NCBI GenBank assembly: GCA_943331105.2
Contig: CALQKH020000001.1
Location: 310,001 to 374,000, forward strand
Reading direction: 5' to 3'
DNA: 64,000 nucleotides
Source of the DNA: Akkermansia muciniphila
GTDB taxonomy: Bacteria > Pseudomonadota > Gammaproteobacteria > Burkholderiales > Burkholderiaceae_C
Part shown: piece after piece, positions 53,702 to 62,104 of the stretch
Numbering within the stretch: the first letter of the stretch is position 1
Layout of the letters: each line of letters begins with the position of its first letter
Translations under genes and position numbers: made by a program
Notes under the pieces: generated by a model
The model's input: only the letters and a program-made list of their open reading frames with translations
The model's database searches: none
Told to the model about the DNA's origin: nothing

Positions 53702-53720
53702 GACAAGGTCCTCAGAGTTT

Positions 53721-54731
53721 TTATTTGGCGAGGAAACCCGCTTCACGCATGAGGCGGTAATGCTCCACCTCTGCTTTCAGCAACCAATCTTGAAACTCTT
53801 GACCCTTCATGAAGGTGTCTTTGAAAGCGCCGGTCTCCATGAATTCTTTCCACTCAGGAAGTTGGCGTACTTTTTGTAAAACATCGGTGAAATAAGCCAC
53901 TTGTGCTGGCGTGGCCTTGGGCGGCATGAAAATGCCACGTAACATCAAATACTCGACATCAAGACCTTGCGATTTGCAGGTGGGAATGTCTTTCCAAGAC
54001 TGTGTAGGGGTGATTTTTTTGGGATAAGGCATGACCTGAGAATCAAACACACACAATGCCCTCAAAGAGCCGCCCTTCCAGTGGGCCACCGCTTCAATGG
54101 GGTTGTTCACCGTGACATCCACGTGCTTTCCTACCAATTGAACCGCTACATCACCACCGCCTTTAAAAGGGATGTAGATCATTTTTTTGTTGGTGGCTTT
54201 TTCAATGGCCACCGTGATGATCTGGTCTTCTTGTTTGGAACCCGTTCCGCCCATTTTGAATTTGCCAGGTTCAGCTTGCTTGATGGCCTTGGTCAAGTCG
54301 CCCGCCGATTTATAGGGTGACTCGGCATTGACCCAAAGCACAAACTCGTCCAATGCCAGCATGGCCACAGGGGTCAGATCTTTCCAATTGAAGGGAACAC
54401 CCGTTGCCAAGGGGGTCGTGAATAAATTAGACAGTGTGATGATGATTTTGTGACCATCTGGTCGAGCCCCTTTGGCATCCAAAAAGCCTTCTGCTCCCGC
54501 ACCCCCCGATTTGTTGACCACCACCAAGGGTTGGGCCATGAGTTTGTGCTTGGTAATCACCCCTTGAAGAAACCGCGCCATTTGATCAGCGCCGCCGCCC
54601 GTGCCTGCTGGCACGATGAACTCGACATTTTTAGTGGGTTCCCAATTAGATTGGGCTTGAGCGTTGAAACTGAACAAGCAGCTGACCGCCAAGGCAGCTG
54701 TGTTGATGAACATCCAGAGACGATTTTTCAC
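53721..54731 (-). CDS. tctC: TctC (Bug-family) periplasmic receptor
   Basis: Periplasmic receptor of 336 residues. A signal peptide ends near NAQAQS (about residues 23-28), followed by NVEFIVPAGTGGGADQMARFL, LVVVNKSGGAGAEGF and the GGTGSKQEDQIIT region. It is the first gene of tctCBA and should set the substrate of the transporter. The ligand is probably a small carboxylate, since an acyl-CoA ligase of the oxalyl-CoA type is divergent from it. The 105-bp gap before that ligase carries a nested palindrome. Confidence 0.93.
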   Translation of the reverse strand: MKNRLWMFINTAALAVSCLFSFNAQAQSNWEPTKNVEFIVPAGTGGGADQMARFLQGVITKHKLMAQPLVVVNKSGGAGAEGFLDAKGARPDGHKIIITLSNLFTTPLATGVPFNWKDLTPVAMLALDEFVLWVNAESPYKSAGDLTKAIKQAEPGKFKMGGTGSKQEDQIITVAIEKATNKKMIYIPFKGGGDVAVQLVGKHVDVTVNNPIEAVAHWKGGSLRALCVFDSQVMPYPKKITPTQSWKDIPTCKSQGLDVEYLMLRGIFMPPKATPAQVAYFTDVLQKVRQLPEWKEFMETGAFKDTFMKGQEFQDWLLKAEVEHYRLMREAGFLAK

Positions 54732-54756
54732 AGTAAACTCCTTGGTAATTTATTTG

Positions 54757-54798
54757 ACTCGTTAGTATCGTACTAGAATGATTTGTATCTTGTCGAGT
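54757..54798. promoter_or_regulatory. Nested inverted repeats between tctC and the CoA ligase
   Basis: TAGTA-TCG-TACTA (54763-54775) lies inside an outer pair ACTCG (54757-54761) and CGAGT (54794-54798). The region is AT-rich and separates divergent genes, so an operator for a shared regulator is plausible. No regulator gene lies beside it in this window. Confidence 0.4.
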
Positions 54799-54836
54799 AA
54801 AAAATCCGTTCAACAACACTTTTTTATCTTTCATCC

Positions 54837-56354
54837 ATGAAAACCCTCCATGAACTTTTGGCTTTTGGTAATTCTGAGTCTGTTTGTTTGACCGCTGCCA
54901 ACAGTGCGCCTATGAGTTATTCAGAATTAATGAAACTGAATAACTATGTTCAAAAAGAATTCAACCAAGTTGGTATTGGCCGGAACGATCGTGTGGCGCT
55001 CGTTTTACCCAACAGCGCAGAAATGGCGGCCAGTTTTGTGACCGTGGCCTGTTGCTGTACCTCAGCGCCCCTCAACCCCAGCTACCGCGCCGATGAATTC
55101 GAGTTTTATCTCAATGACTTGAACGCCAAAGCCTTGGTCGTTGAAAAAGGTTCGAACAGCCCTGCAGTGGAAGTCGCCGCCAAAATGGGTATCGCACTCA
55201 TCGAACTAGAACCCACACCGACGATGGGCGCTGGCTCTTTCACGTTGAACATGAATGGCCTCTCGCCAAAGGCGGCACAGCACCCTGGTCAAGCTCAGCC
55301 TGACGACGTGGCCCTGGTGCTTCACACATCGGGCACCACCTCGCGCCCCAAAATTGTTCCACTGACACACCGCAACGTCACTGCTTCAGCGCAGAACATT
55401 GCCCAAAGTACGCGCTTCACCAGTTCCGATCGCGGCTTGAATGTCATGCCCCTCTTCCACATTCACGGCCTGATTGCCGGCATCTTGGCGCCGCTGTCTC
55501 AAGGCGGGGAAGTCTTTTGCACCAGCGGGTTCAATGCCTTGAAGTTCTTCAGCCAAATGGACGAAGTCAAGCCCACTTGGTACACCGCAGTGCCCACCAT
55601 GCACCAAGCTATTTTGTCCAGATCGGCCCACAACAAAGAAATCATTTCAAGGGTGCCACTTCGATTCATTCGTTCATCATCCTCTTCGTTACCGCCGCAG
55701 GTTTTGGCAGAGCTCGAAGCCACCTTCAATGCGCCAGTGATCGAAGCTTATGGCATGACCGAGGCGGCCCACCAAATGGCTTGCAATCCGCTGCCGCCTG
55801 GACAAAGAAAACCAGGCACCGTCGGCTTGGCTGCAGGCCCCGAAATTGCCATCATGAGTGCAGAGGGTGATTTATTGCCGGTAGGGAGCACTGGCGAAAT
55901 TGTGATCCGCGGCAGCAACGTCACCCCTGGCTATGAGAACAACAACAAAGCCAACGCGGAAGCCTTCAGCAATGGATGGTTCAGAACGGGTGACCAAGGC
56001 GTCTTGGATGCACAGGGCTATGTCAGCATTACAGGCAGACTCAAAGAAATCATCAACCGCGGTGGAGAAAAAATCAGCCCGCGCGAAGTCGACGAAGTTT
56101 TGATGGACCATCCTGCTGTTGCACAGGTCGTTTGCTTTGGCATCCCTCATGACAAGTTGGGTGAGGAAGTCGGCGCTGCCGTGGTTCTGCGCGAAGGCAT
56201 GTCGGCCACTGAAAAAGAACTCCGCGAATACACGGCCACACGTTTGGCCGATTTCAAAGTGCCGCGTAAAGTTTTGCTGATGGAAGAAATTCCCAAAGGG
56301 GCTACTGGTAAATTGCAACGCATTGGCATGGCTCAGAAACTCGGATTGGCCTAA
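54837..56354 (+). CDS. AMP-dependent acyl-CoA synthetase, oxalyl-CoA-synthetase-like
   Basis: Adenylate-forming ligase of 505 residues. The ATP loop is LHTSGTTSRPKIVPLTHRN, followed by AYGMTEAAHQM, the hinge-region TGRLKEIINRGGEKISPREV and the C-terminal Lys in PKGATGKLQRIG. The KIVPLTH sequence and overall length resemble oxalate-CoA ligases of plants and fungi (PCS60/AAE3), so oxalate or another small dicarboxylate is a candidate substrate. It is divergent from the TctCBA transporter and followed by a TSUP exporter 4 bp later. Confidence 0.88.
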   Translation: MKTLHELLAFGNSESVCLTAANSAPMSYSELMKLNNYVQKEFNQVGIGRNDRVALVLPNSAEMAASFVTVACCCTSAPLNPSYRADEFEFYLNDLNAKALVVEKGSNSPAVEVAAKMGIALIELEPTPTMGAGSFTLNMNGLSPKAAQHPGQAQPDDVALVLHTSGTTSRPKIVPLTHRNVTASAQNIAQSTRFTSSDRGLNVMPLFHIHGLIAGILAPLSQGGEVFCTSGFNALKFFSQMDEVKPTWYTAVPTMHQAILSRSAHNKEIISRVPLRFIRSSSSSLPPQVLAELEATFNAPVIEAYGMTEAAHQMACNPLPPGQRKPGTVGLAAGPEIAIMSAEGDLLPVGSTGEIVIRGSNVTPGYENNNKANAEAFSNGWFRTGDQGVLDAQGYVSITGRLKEIINRGGEKISPREVDEVLMDHPAVAQVVCFGIPHDKLGEEVGAAVVLREGMSATEKELREYTATRLADFKVPRKVLLMEEIPKGATGKLQRIGMAQKLGLA

Positions 56355-56358
56355 ACCC

Positions 56359-57171
56359 ATGGAAGCTCAAATCTTTTTAGAACTGGCCCTGACTGGCACG
56401 GTTGTTGGGTTCATGGCTGGCTTGTTGGGTTTGGGCGGTGGGTTGATGATGGTTCCAGTGTTGAGTTTTTTACTCGGCAACATGGGCGTCGCTGACGATC
56501 TGTCCATCAAAATGGCCATTGTGACGTCCATGTCGACCATTTTGTTCACATCGGTCTCTAGCGTGAGGACCCACCAAAAGTTGGGCGCTGTGCGATGGGA
56601 CTTGGTCAAAGGTTTAGCGCCTGGCATTGTGCTGGGAAGTGCCATGGCCAGCCTCTGGATTTTTGTAGCTGTAAAAGGCGCCACATTGGCCATTTTGTTT
56701 GGTCTGTTTGTCTCTTTTTCTGCCTTTCAAATGTTTTTGGATAAAAAACCAAAACCATCACGTCAAATGCCGGGTTTCGCAGGTCAATTGGGCATGGGTG
56801 GTCTGATCGGGCTGCTGTCTGGCTTGGTTGGCGCTGGGGGAGCTTTCGTCAGTGTGCCTTTGATGACCTGGTGCAACGTGGCCATACACAACGCCATTGG
56901 CACCAGCGCTGCTTTGGGATTTCCCATTGCACTTGCGAATGTCACCGGCTTTGTCATCAGCGGTATGAAACTGGATAACCTGCCAGACTGGTCACTTGGC
57001 TATATTTGGCTACCTGGCATGGTGGTCATTGCATGCTTCAGCGTTTTGACGGCCCCTTTCGGTGCCAGAGCGGCACATCGACTCCCGGTGAAGAAATTGA
57101 AAAGGGTGTTTTCTTTCTTCTTGGTGTTTCTTGCGGTCTACATGTTCAACAAAGGCATGAGTGCTACTTGA
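56359..57171 (+). CDS. TSUP-family (TauE/SafE) transporter
   Basis: Inner-membrane permease of 270 residues with about eight membrane segments and two copies of a glycine-rich repeat (GLLGLGGGLMMVPVL and LVGAGGAFVSVPLMTW), the hallmark of TauE/SafE/YfcA exporters that move sulfite, sulfoacetate or other organic anions. The ATG at 56359 lies 4 bp after the ligase stop, so the two form an operon. It is convergent with a second, distinct TauE/SafE-like gene 21 bp away. Confidence 0.88.
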   Translation: MEAQIFLELALTGTVVGFMAGLLGLGGGLMMVPVLSFLLGNMGVADDLSIKMAIVTSMSTILFTSVSSVRTHQKLGAVRWDLVKGLAPGIVLGSAMASLWIFVAVKGATLAILFGLFVSFSAFQMFLDKKPKPSRQMPGFAGQLGMGGLIGLLSGLVGAGGAFVSVPLMTWCNVAIHNAIGTSAALGFPIALANVTGFVISGMKLDNLPDWSLGYIWLPGMVVIACFSVLTAPFGARAAHRLPVKKLKRVFSFFLVFLAVYMFNKGMSAT

Positions 57172-57192
57172 CGGGGTGGTTGGACATGCGTC

Positions 57193-57870
57193 TCATCCAG
57201 TGACGCACCAAGGCGCTTGGTCATGAACCAGCCCCATCCACAAGGTCCAACCGGACACGCTGGTCAAAGCCAACCCCGCTGTGCGCATGCCCCAAGATCC
57301 GTCGCCCAGGGTTTGCATGCGCAAAAAAATCCAAGGCCCTGCCCAAAGGCTGATGCTGCTGCCCAGGGCAAACAAGGCCATGGTGGCTGCACCCTCTAGC
57401 GGCTGGCTGGTCAGGGCAGCCACCATCAGGGCCGAATAAAGCAAACCGCATGGCATCAAGGCCCACAGCCCGCCCACCATCCACGGTGCAGCGCGCGCCC
57501 AGCGGGTGTTGAAGGCACGCACGCGCGCCCACAAACGGCGCGCACCGGCATCCAGCCACACAGGTTGACGGGCTTGCAGCATGAGCAGCAAGCCCAGCAC
57601 CAAGGCCGTCAGGTGCAGCAAAGTCCAGACGGGGCGAATGGCGGCCGATTGCGTGGTCAGCCACCCTAAGCCCTGTATGCTGGCAGCAGCCAAGGCACCC
57701 AAAAGCGCATAGCCACCCAAGCGACCAAATTGGAAGGCCCACATGGCCTGCGCACGTCTTTCTCCAGCGGCTTGGCCCAAGCCCGCACAGGCAGCGCCGC
57801 ACATGGCCACGCAATGCGGCCCACCGAGAACCCCCATCATCAGGGCCGTGATGGCCAAAGAGCTTTGCAT
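57193..57870 (-). CDS. TauE/SafE-like (UreH/COG2836) membrane protein of the cbb3 region
   Basis: Membrane protein of 225 residues with about six segments. The start GGPHCVAMCGAACAG contains His and Cys residues near the membrane, and LMPCGLLYSALMVAAL follows, a build seen in COG2836 sulfite-exporter-like proteins found near cytochrome cbb3 oxidase and copper genes. A role in copper delivery or cytochrome maturation is plausible from that context. It is followed upstream on the same strand by hemN (74-bp gap). Confidence 0.82.
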   Translation of the reverse strand: MQSSLAITALMMGVLGGPHCVAMCGAACAGLGQAAGERRAQAMWAFQFGRLGGYALLGALAAASIQGLGWLTTQSAAIRPVWTLLHLTALVLGLLLMLQARQPVWLDAGARRLWARVRAFNTRWARAAPWMVGGLWALMPCGLLYSALMVAALTSQPLEGAATMALFALGSSISLWAGPWIFLRMQTLGDGSWGMRTAGLALTSVSGWTLWMGLVHDQAPWCVTG

Positions 57871-57944
57871 GGTGAATTCAGTTGTAGGTCCATCTGGTCA
57901 TTGTCAACGATGCCCAGATTGGTCAAACAGGGAGGCTTGTAAGC

Positions 57945-59327
57945 TCAGATGATTTTGGAAAACCGGTGGCGATTTCGGTCCGCCTGAAGGTAGCGGTCAA
58001 ACACCATCGCCACGCCCCGCACAAAGAACCACCCTGTTGGTGTCACCTGAATGCCCGTCTCGCTCAGTTGAACCAATCCCTGGGCTTGCAGGTCTTCAAG
58101 TTGGCACAACTCTTTGGCAAAGAGCATCTTGAAATCGACCAGCCAAGCCAAGTTGATCGACTCGAATTGCACATGACCCTGACACATCAAGGCCATGATG
58201 ACCGAGCGGCGAATCAGGTCGTCGCGTGACAGCGCCACCCCCCTGACCACAGGGAAACGGCCCTGGTCTAACGCGTCGACATACTCTTCCATGGTCTTGG
58301 CGTTTTGGCTGTAAGTGGAACCGACACGGCCAATCGAGGACATGCCCAAAGCGATCAAATCGCCATCGGCTTGGGTGCTGTAGCCCTGAAAGTTTCGGTG
58401 CAAACGACCCTGCCTTTTCGCCACCGCCAATGGGTCATCTGGCAAGGCGAAGTGGTCCATGCCGATATAGATGTAGCCCACCTCGGTCAAGGCATCGAGC
58501 GAGCGCGACAACATGGCCACCTTGGCGCCACCCACCGGCAAGTCTTGCGCGTGTATGCGTCTTTGCGGCTTGAAACGATCCGGCAAATGCGCGTAAGCGT
58601 AGAGTGCGATTCGGTCAGGCCTGAGACTTTTGATTTGTGCCAATGTCCGGTCAAAAGACGCGGGAGTTTGCAAGGGCAAACCGTATATCAGGTCCACATT
58701 GACCGATTCAAAACCCAATCTGCGTGAGGCTTCAACCAGCTGGAAAACTTGCTCGGCCGGTTGAATTCGGTGCACCGCTTTTTGTACGGCAGGGTCAAAG
58801 TCCTGAACGCCAAAACTCAGGCGGTTAAAGCCCAACTCGGCCAACACAGCCAAACGGCCCTCATCCACGGTACGCGGATCGACTTCAACCGAGTATTCAC
58901 CCCCGGGAACAAAAGCAAAGTGCGCCCGCAACATGGCCATGAGTTGACGCAGTTCCTCGTCGCTCATGAAGGTGGGCGTGCCCCCACCCAGGTGCAATTG
59001 GCTCACCGGCTGACCAAGCCCCAGATGTTGGCTGTGCAGGATCACCTCTTTCGTGAGGTATCGCAGATACGTGGCTGCCCGGTCTTTGTGTTGGGTGATG
59101 ATTTTGTTGCAAGCACAGTAATAACAAAGCGATTCACAAAACGGAATGTGAACGTACAAGGACAAGGGCGACTGCTGCCCCACACGGCCGCAATGGCGTT
59201 GCTGCAAAACCTGGATGTAATCGGCCTGGCCAAATGCCTCTACAAATCGGTCAGCAGAGGGGTAAGAGGTGTATCGCGGTCCAGATACATCAAAGCGTGT
59301 CAACAATTCAGGCGTGATGACGGACAT
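57945..59327 (-). CDS. hemN: Oxygen-independent coproporphyrinogen III dehydrogenase
   Basis: Radical SAM enzyme of 460 residues that converts coproporphyrinogen III to protoporphyrinogen IX without oxygen, serving haem synthesis at low oxygen. The [4Fe-4S] motif is CESLCYYCACNK (CxxxCxxC), and FRYTSYPSADRF-like GPRYTSYPSADRF precedes it; LHLGGGTPTF is present. The ATG at 59327, with AAGGGG about 7 nt upstream, is preferred over 59357. It is divergent from an FNR gene, with two FNR-like boxes between them. Confidence 0.95.
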   Translation of the reverse strand: MSVITPELLTRFDVSGPRYTSYPSADRFVEAFGQADYIQVLQQRHCGRVGQQSPLSLYVHIPFCESLCYYCACNKIITQHKDRAATYLRYLTKEVILHSQHLGLGQPVSQLHLGGGTPTFMSDEELRQLMAMLRAHFAFVPGGEYSVEVDPRTVDEGRLAVLAELGFNRLSFGVQDFDPAVQKAVHRIQPAEQVFQLVEASRRLGFESVNVDLIYGLPLQTPASFDRTLAQIKSLRPDRIALYAYAHLPDRFKPQRRIHAQDLPVGGAKVAMLSRSLDALTEVGYIYIGMDHFALPDDPLAVAKRQGRLHRNFQGYSTQADGDLIALGMSSIGRVGSTYSQNAKTMEEYVDALDQGRFPVVRGVALSRDDLIRRSVIMALMCQGHVQFESINLAWLVDFKMLFAKELCQLEDLQAQGLVQLSETGIQVTPTGWFFVRGVAMVFDRYLQADRNRHRFSKII

Positions 59328-59396
59328 GTGTCTGCCCCTTGGTAAAACGTGTGCCAAACAATGTCACGACTTTGCCTTTCAGACCCAGCCCAAGTA

Positions 59397-59410
59397 TTGA
59401 CCCAAATCAA
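59397..59410. promoter_or_regulatory. FNR box nearer hemN
   Basis: TTGACCCAAATCAA matches TTGAT-N4-ATCAA at nine of ten specified positions. It is about 70 bp upstream of the hemN start, in a position to activate hemN when oxygen is low. Confidence 0.65.
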
Positions 59411-59493
59411 ACAAGCTACCGGTTTCCGATGATTTCCAGTCCATATCGGGTACAGGCTGAACATACGTCAATTTTTGGCCTTAAGCTCAAGAC

Positions 59494-59507
59494 TTGATCC
59501 AGAGCAA
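59494..59507. promoter_or_regulatory. FNR-like box just upstream of fnr
   Basis: TTGATCCAGAGCAA matches TTGAT-N4-ATCAA at nine of ten specified positions. It lies 26 bp before the fnr ATG, where bound FNR would most likely repress its own gene. Confidence 0.5.
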
Positions 59508-59533
59508 ATTCATTTTTTTACATTGGATAAAAC

Positions 59534-60253
59534 ATGAATCCACAAGCCATCAAAGTCGCCTGCTCCAACTGCAACTTGCGCGAGTTGTGCATGCCCATGG
59601 GCCTGAATGACCATGACTTGAACCGACTAGACGACTTGGTCGCCGTTCGGCGAAAGGTCAAAAGAGGCACCACCTTGTTCACCAACGGCGACAAGTTCAC
59701 TTCTTTGTATGCGATTCGCACTGGATTTTTCAAAACCTGCCTGGCCACCGAAGACGGGCACGACCAGGTCACGGGTTTCCAGATGGCGGGCGAAATCATA
59801 GGCCTTGACGGCATCGTGAACGACCAGCACAGCTGCGACGCGGTGGCCCTGGAGGACGCAGAGGTCTGTGTGATGCCTTTTGATCGGATCGAGGAAATTT
59901 CTCGCGAAGTGACTGCTCTGCAACACCATGTGCACAAAATCATGAGCCGTGAAATCGTGCGCGAGCACGGCGTGATGCTGCTTTTAGGCAGCATGCGTGC
60001 GGAGGAGCGCTTGGCTGCTTTCTTGTTGAACTTGGTCCAACGCCTGCATGCACGGGGTTTCTCGCAGTCTGAGCTGGTCCTGCGCATGACGCGTGAAGAA
60101 ATCGGGAGCTACTTGGGCCTGAAGCTTGAGACCGTGAGTCGCACTTTTTCAAAATTTGTCGACGACGGATTGGTCGAAGTAAAACAACGCCACGTCCGCA
60201 TCCTAGACAGCGATGGTCTGCAACGGTTGGTCAACCACAACGCCTGCAACTGA
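59534..60253 (+). CDS. fnr: FNR-family oxygen-responsive regulator
   Basis: Crp/Fnr regulator of 239 residues with an intact oxygen-sensing [4Fe-4S] site: Cys10, Cys13 and Cys19 (CSNCNLRELC, C-x2-C-x5-C) plus Cys101 in DQHSCDA. An effector beta-barrel (about 30-140), dimerisation helix and C-terminal helix-turn-helix follow, with TREEIGSYLGLKLETVSRTFSKF split by the recognition helix (Glu, Ser, Arg as in FNR). It should activate cco and hemN at low oxygen. It is divergent from hemN and convergent with the cco cluster. Confidence 0.95.
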   Translation: MNPQAIKVACSNCNLRELCMPMGLNDHDLNRLDDLVAVRRKVKRGTTLFTNGDKFTSLYAIRTGFFKTCLATEDGHDQVTGFQMAGEIIGLDGIVNDQHSCDAVALEDAEVCVMPFDRIEEISREVTALQHHVHKIMSREIVREHGVMLLLGSMRAEERLAAFLLNLVQRLHARGFSQSELVLRMTREEIGSYLGLKLETVSRTFSKFVDDGLVEVKQRHVRILDSDGLQRLVNHNACN

Positions 60254-60291
60254 AATATTCAAGCTGGGTTGAGGCCCTGGACCACCAAACT

Positions 60292-60600
60292 TCAAGGTTT
60301 GGTGGGCTCAGATGAAGACTCAGCAGGCTCAGGCAACTCACCCGTCGCGGCATGGTTGCGTCCTTGCATGGCAGGCGCATGGGTGATGCCTTGGCGCTCT
60401 TGCATCGCCGTCCGCGGCGTGACCGTGATCACAGGGTCAGGGTGGCTCACCGCAATGTAGAGCGTTGTAAACCCGGCCACCACCACCACCGCGGGGCCCG
60501 CAAACACCATCCAGACCAGGCCAAATCGCCACCATGGCAGTCCATCTTGGGGGTTCTTCATTGCATGGATCATGCTTGTCTTTCCAAAAAAGTCATTCAA
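60292..60600 (-). CDS. Short FixH/CcoH-like membrane protein
   Basis: Protein of 102 residues with one membrane helix (AGPAVVVVAGFTTLYIAV, about 34-53) preceded by NPQDGLPWWRFGLVW. That start is reminiscent of FixH/CcoH proteins in cco clusters, but the extracytoplasmic FixH domain is replaced by a short Pro/Ser-rich tail, so it is truncated relative to that family (about 160). The start overlaps the ccoG stop (ATGA); a start at residue 14 (60561) is the alternative. It probably helps cbb3 oxidase assembly. Confidence 0.7.
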   Translation of the reverse strand: MNDFFGKTSMIHAMKNPQDGLPWWRFGLVWMVFAGPAVVVVAGFTTLYIAVSHPDPVITVTPRTAMQERQGITHAPAMQGRNHAATGELPEPAESSSEPTKP

Positions 60601-62048
60601 CGGGGAACCAAAAACACGGTTTTTTCACTCAAAAAACCGGCCGATTGGCCATCTGGCCAGGTCGCCTGAATGCGAAAATCAATCGGGTGCGAACCTGGTG
60701 CTGCAGCCTCATAGGGCATTTGCAAACGGACAGAGACCCAGCGCGATTCGGTTGCCGCTACTTGCACGCCCGTTTCACTGACCAGACTCAGGCCCAGCAA
60801 GCCGTCGACCTGTAGGTCGAACGTCAATTTTTGCTCTGCCGCGTTCATGATTTGCAGACGGTACACGTTCTCCATCTTGCCGCCTGCCACGATACGAGCC
60901 ATGGTGGCGCGATCGCGCTCAATGTCCACCTTGAACGGCAAGCGCAACCACAAAGACGCACCAACGCTGATGATGATGGCCCACAACACAGCGGTGTAAA
61001 TGAGCACACGAGGCCGAAAAATTCGCCGAACCGTTTGTCCCCAAGTCCAACCATGGTCAAGCGCGTTTTGTGTCGAAAACTTGACCAAGCCACGCGGATA
61101 GCCCACCTTGTCCATGACCGTGTCGCACACATCCACACAAGCGCCGCAGCCTATGCACTCGTACTGCAAGCCTTTGCGAATGTCGATGCCCGTGGGGCAG
61201 ACCTGAACGCACAAAGTACAGTCCACACAAGAGCCCAGCCCGAGGGCTGTGGGGTCTGCCTTCTTGGAGCGGGCACCACGCGGCTCGCCACGCGCCTCGT
61301 CGTAAGTGACGATCAAAGTGTCCTTGTCGAACATGGCGCTTTGAAAGCGTGCATAAGGGCACATGTATTTGCAGACTTGCTCGCGCATGAATCCAGCGTT
61401 GCCATAGGTGGCCAAGCTGTAAAAAAGAATCCAGAAAATTTCCCAAGGGCCAAAACCCAAGGACAGGATCGACGCGGTCAAATCGCGTATCGGCGTGAAG
61501 TAGCCGACAAAGCTGAAACCTGTCCACAAAGACAGCGACAGCCAAACCGCTTGTTTACCGCTTTTGCGCGACAGCTTGTTGAAGCTCATGGGCGCCGCGT
61601 CCAAACGTTGACGGGCTGAGCGGTCGCCCTCAAACTGGCGCTCGACCCACATGAAGACCTCGCTGTAAACGGTTTGTGGGCATGCAAAGCCACACCACAA
61701 CCGCCCAGCCACTGCCGTGAACAAAAACAACGACAGCGCTGAGATGACCAGCAAAGCGGTCAGGTAAATAAAGTCCTGCGGGTAGAGCACCAAACCAAAA
61801 ATATAAAAGCGGCGCGCACCCAGATCAAACAAAACCGCCTGTCGCTGACCCCACTCCAGCCATGGCAAACCATAAAAAACCAATTGCGTGACGAACACGG
61901 TGAACCAACGCCAACGCGCAAACATGCCTTGCACGCTGCGGGGGTAAATTTTTTGCTGCGCTTGGTACAAAGACACCATCTCCCCTTCGACTGGCAAAGG
62001 CGCGATGGGAATGACACCGCGGGAGGATGGTTTATCGGAAGTAGGCAA
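60597..62048 (-). CDS. ccoG: Cytochrome c oxidase accessory protein CcoG
   Basis: Membrane iron-sulfur protein of 483 residues that supports cbb3 oxidase biogenesis, shown in other bacteria to reduce copper for the active site. Several membrane segments in the N-terminal half surround GRLWCGFACPQTVY. Two ferredoxin-type [4Fe-4S] motifs follow, CVDCTLCVQVCP and CIGCGACVDVC. A periplasmic immunoglobulin-like C-terminal part (about 370-483) ends the protein. It lies 56 bp after ccoP and overlaps the FixH-like gene by 4 bp. Confidence 0.94.
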   Translation of the reverse strand: MPTSDKPSSRGVIPIAPLPVEGEMVSLYQAQQKIYPRSVQGMFARWRWFTVFVTQLVFYGLPWLEWGQRQAVLFDLGARRFYIFGLVLYPQDFIYLTALLVISALSLFLFTAVAGRLWCGFACPQTVYSEVFMWVERQFEGDRSARQRLDAAPMSFNKLSRKSGKQAVWLSLSLWTGFSFVGYFTPIRDLTASILSLGFGPWEIFWILFYSLATYGNAGFMREQVCKYMCPYARFQSAMFDKDTLIVTYDEARGEPRGARSKKADPTALGLGSCVDCTLCVQVCPTGIDIRKGLQYECIGCGACVDVCDTVMDKVGYPRGLVKFSTQNALDHGWTWGQTVRRIFRPRVLIYTAVLWAIIISVGASLWLRLPFKVDIERDRATMARIVAGGKMENVYRLQIMNAAEQKLTFDLQVDGLLGLSLVSETGVQVAATESRWVSVRLQMPYEAAAPGSHPIDFRIQATWPDGQSAGFLSEKTVFLVPR

Positions 62049-62104
62049 CGTGCAAACCTTGGATCAGTTTTTGCAGCGGACACGGCCTGCTGCAATGGCT
62101 GTCA

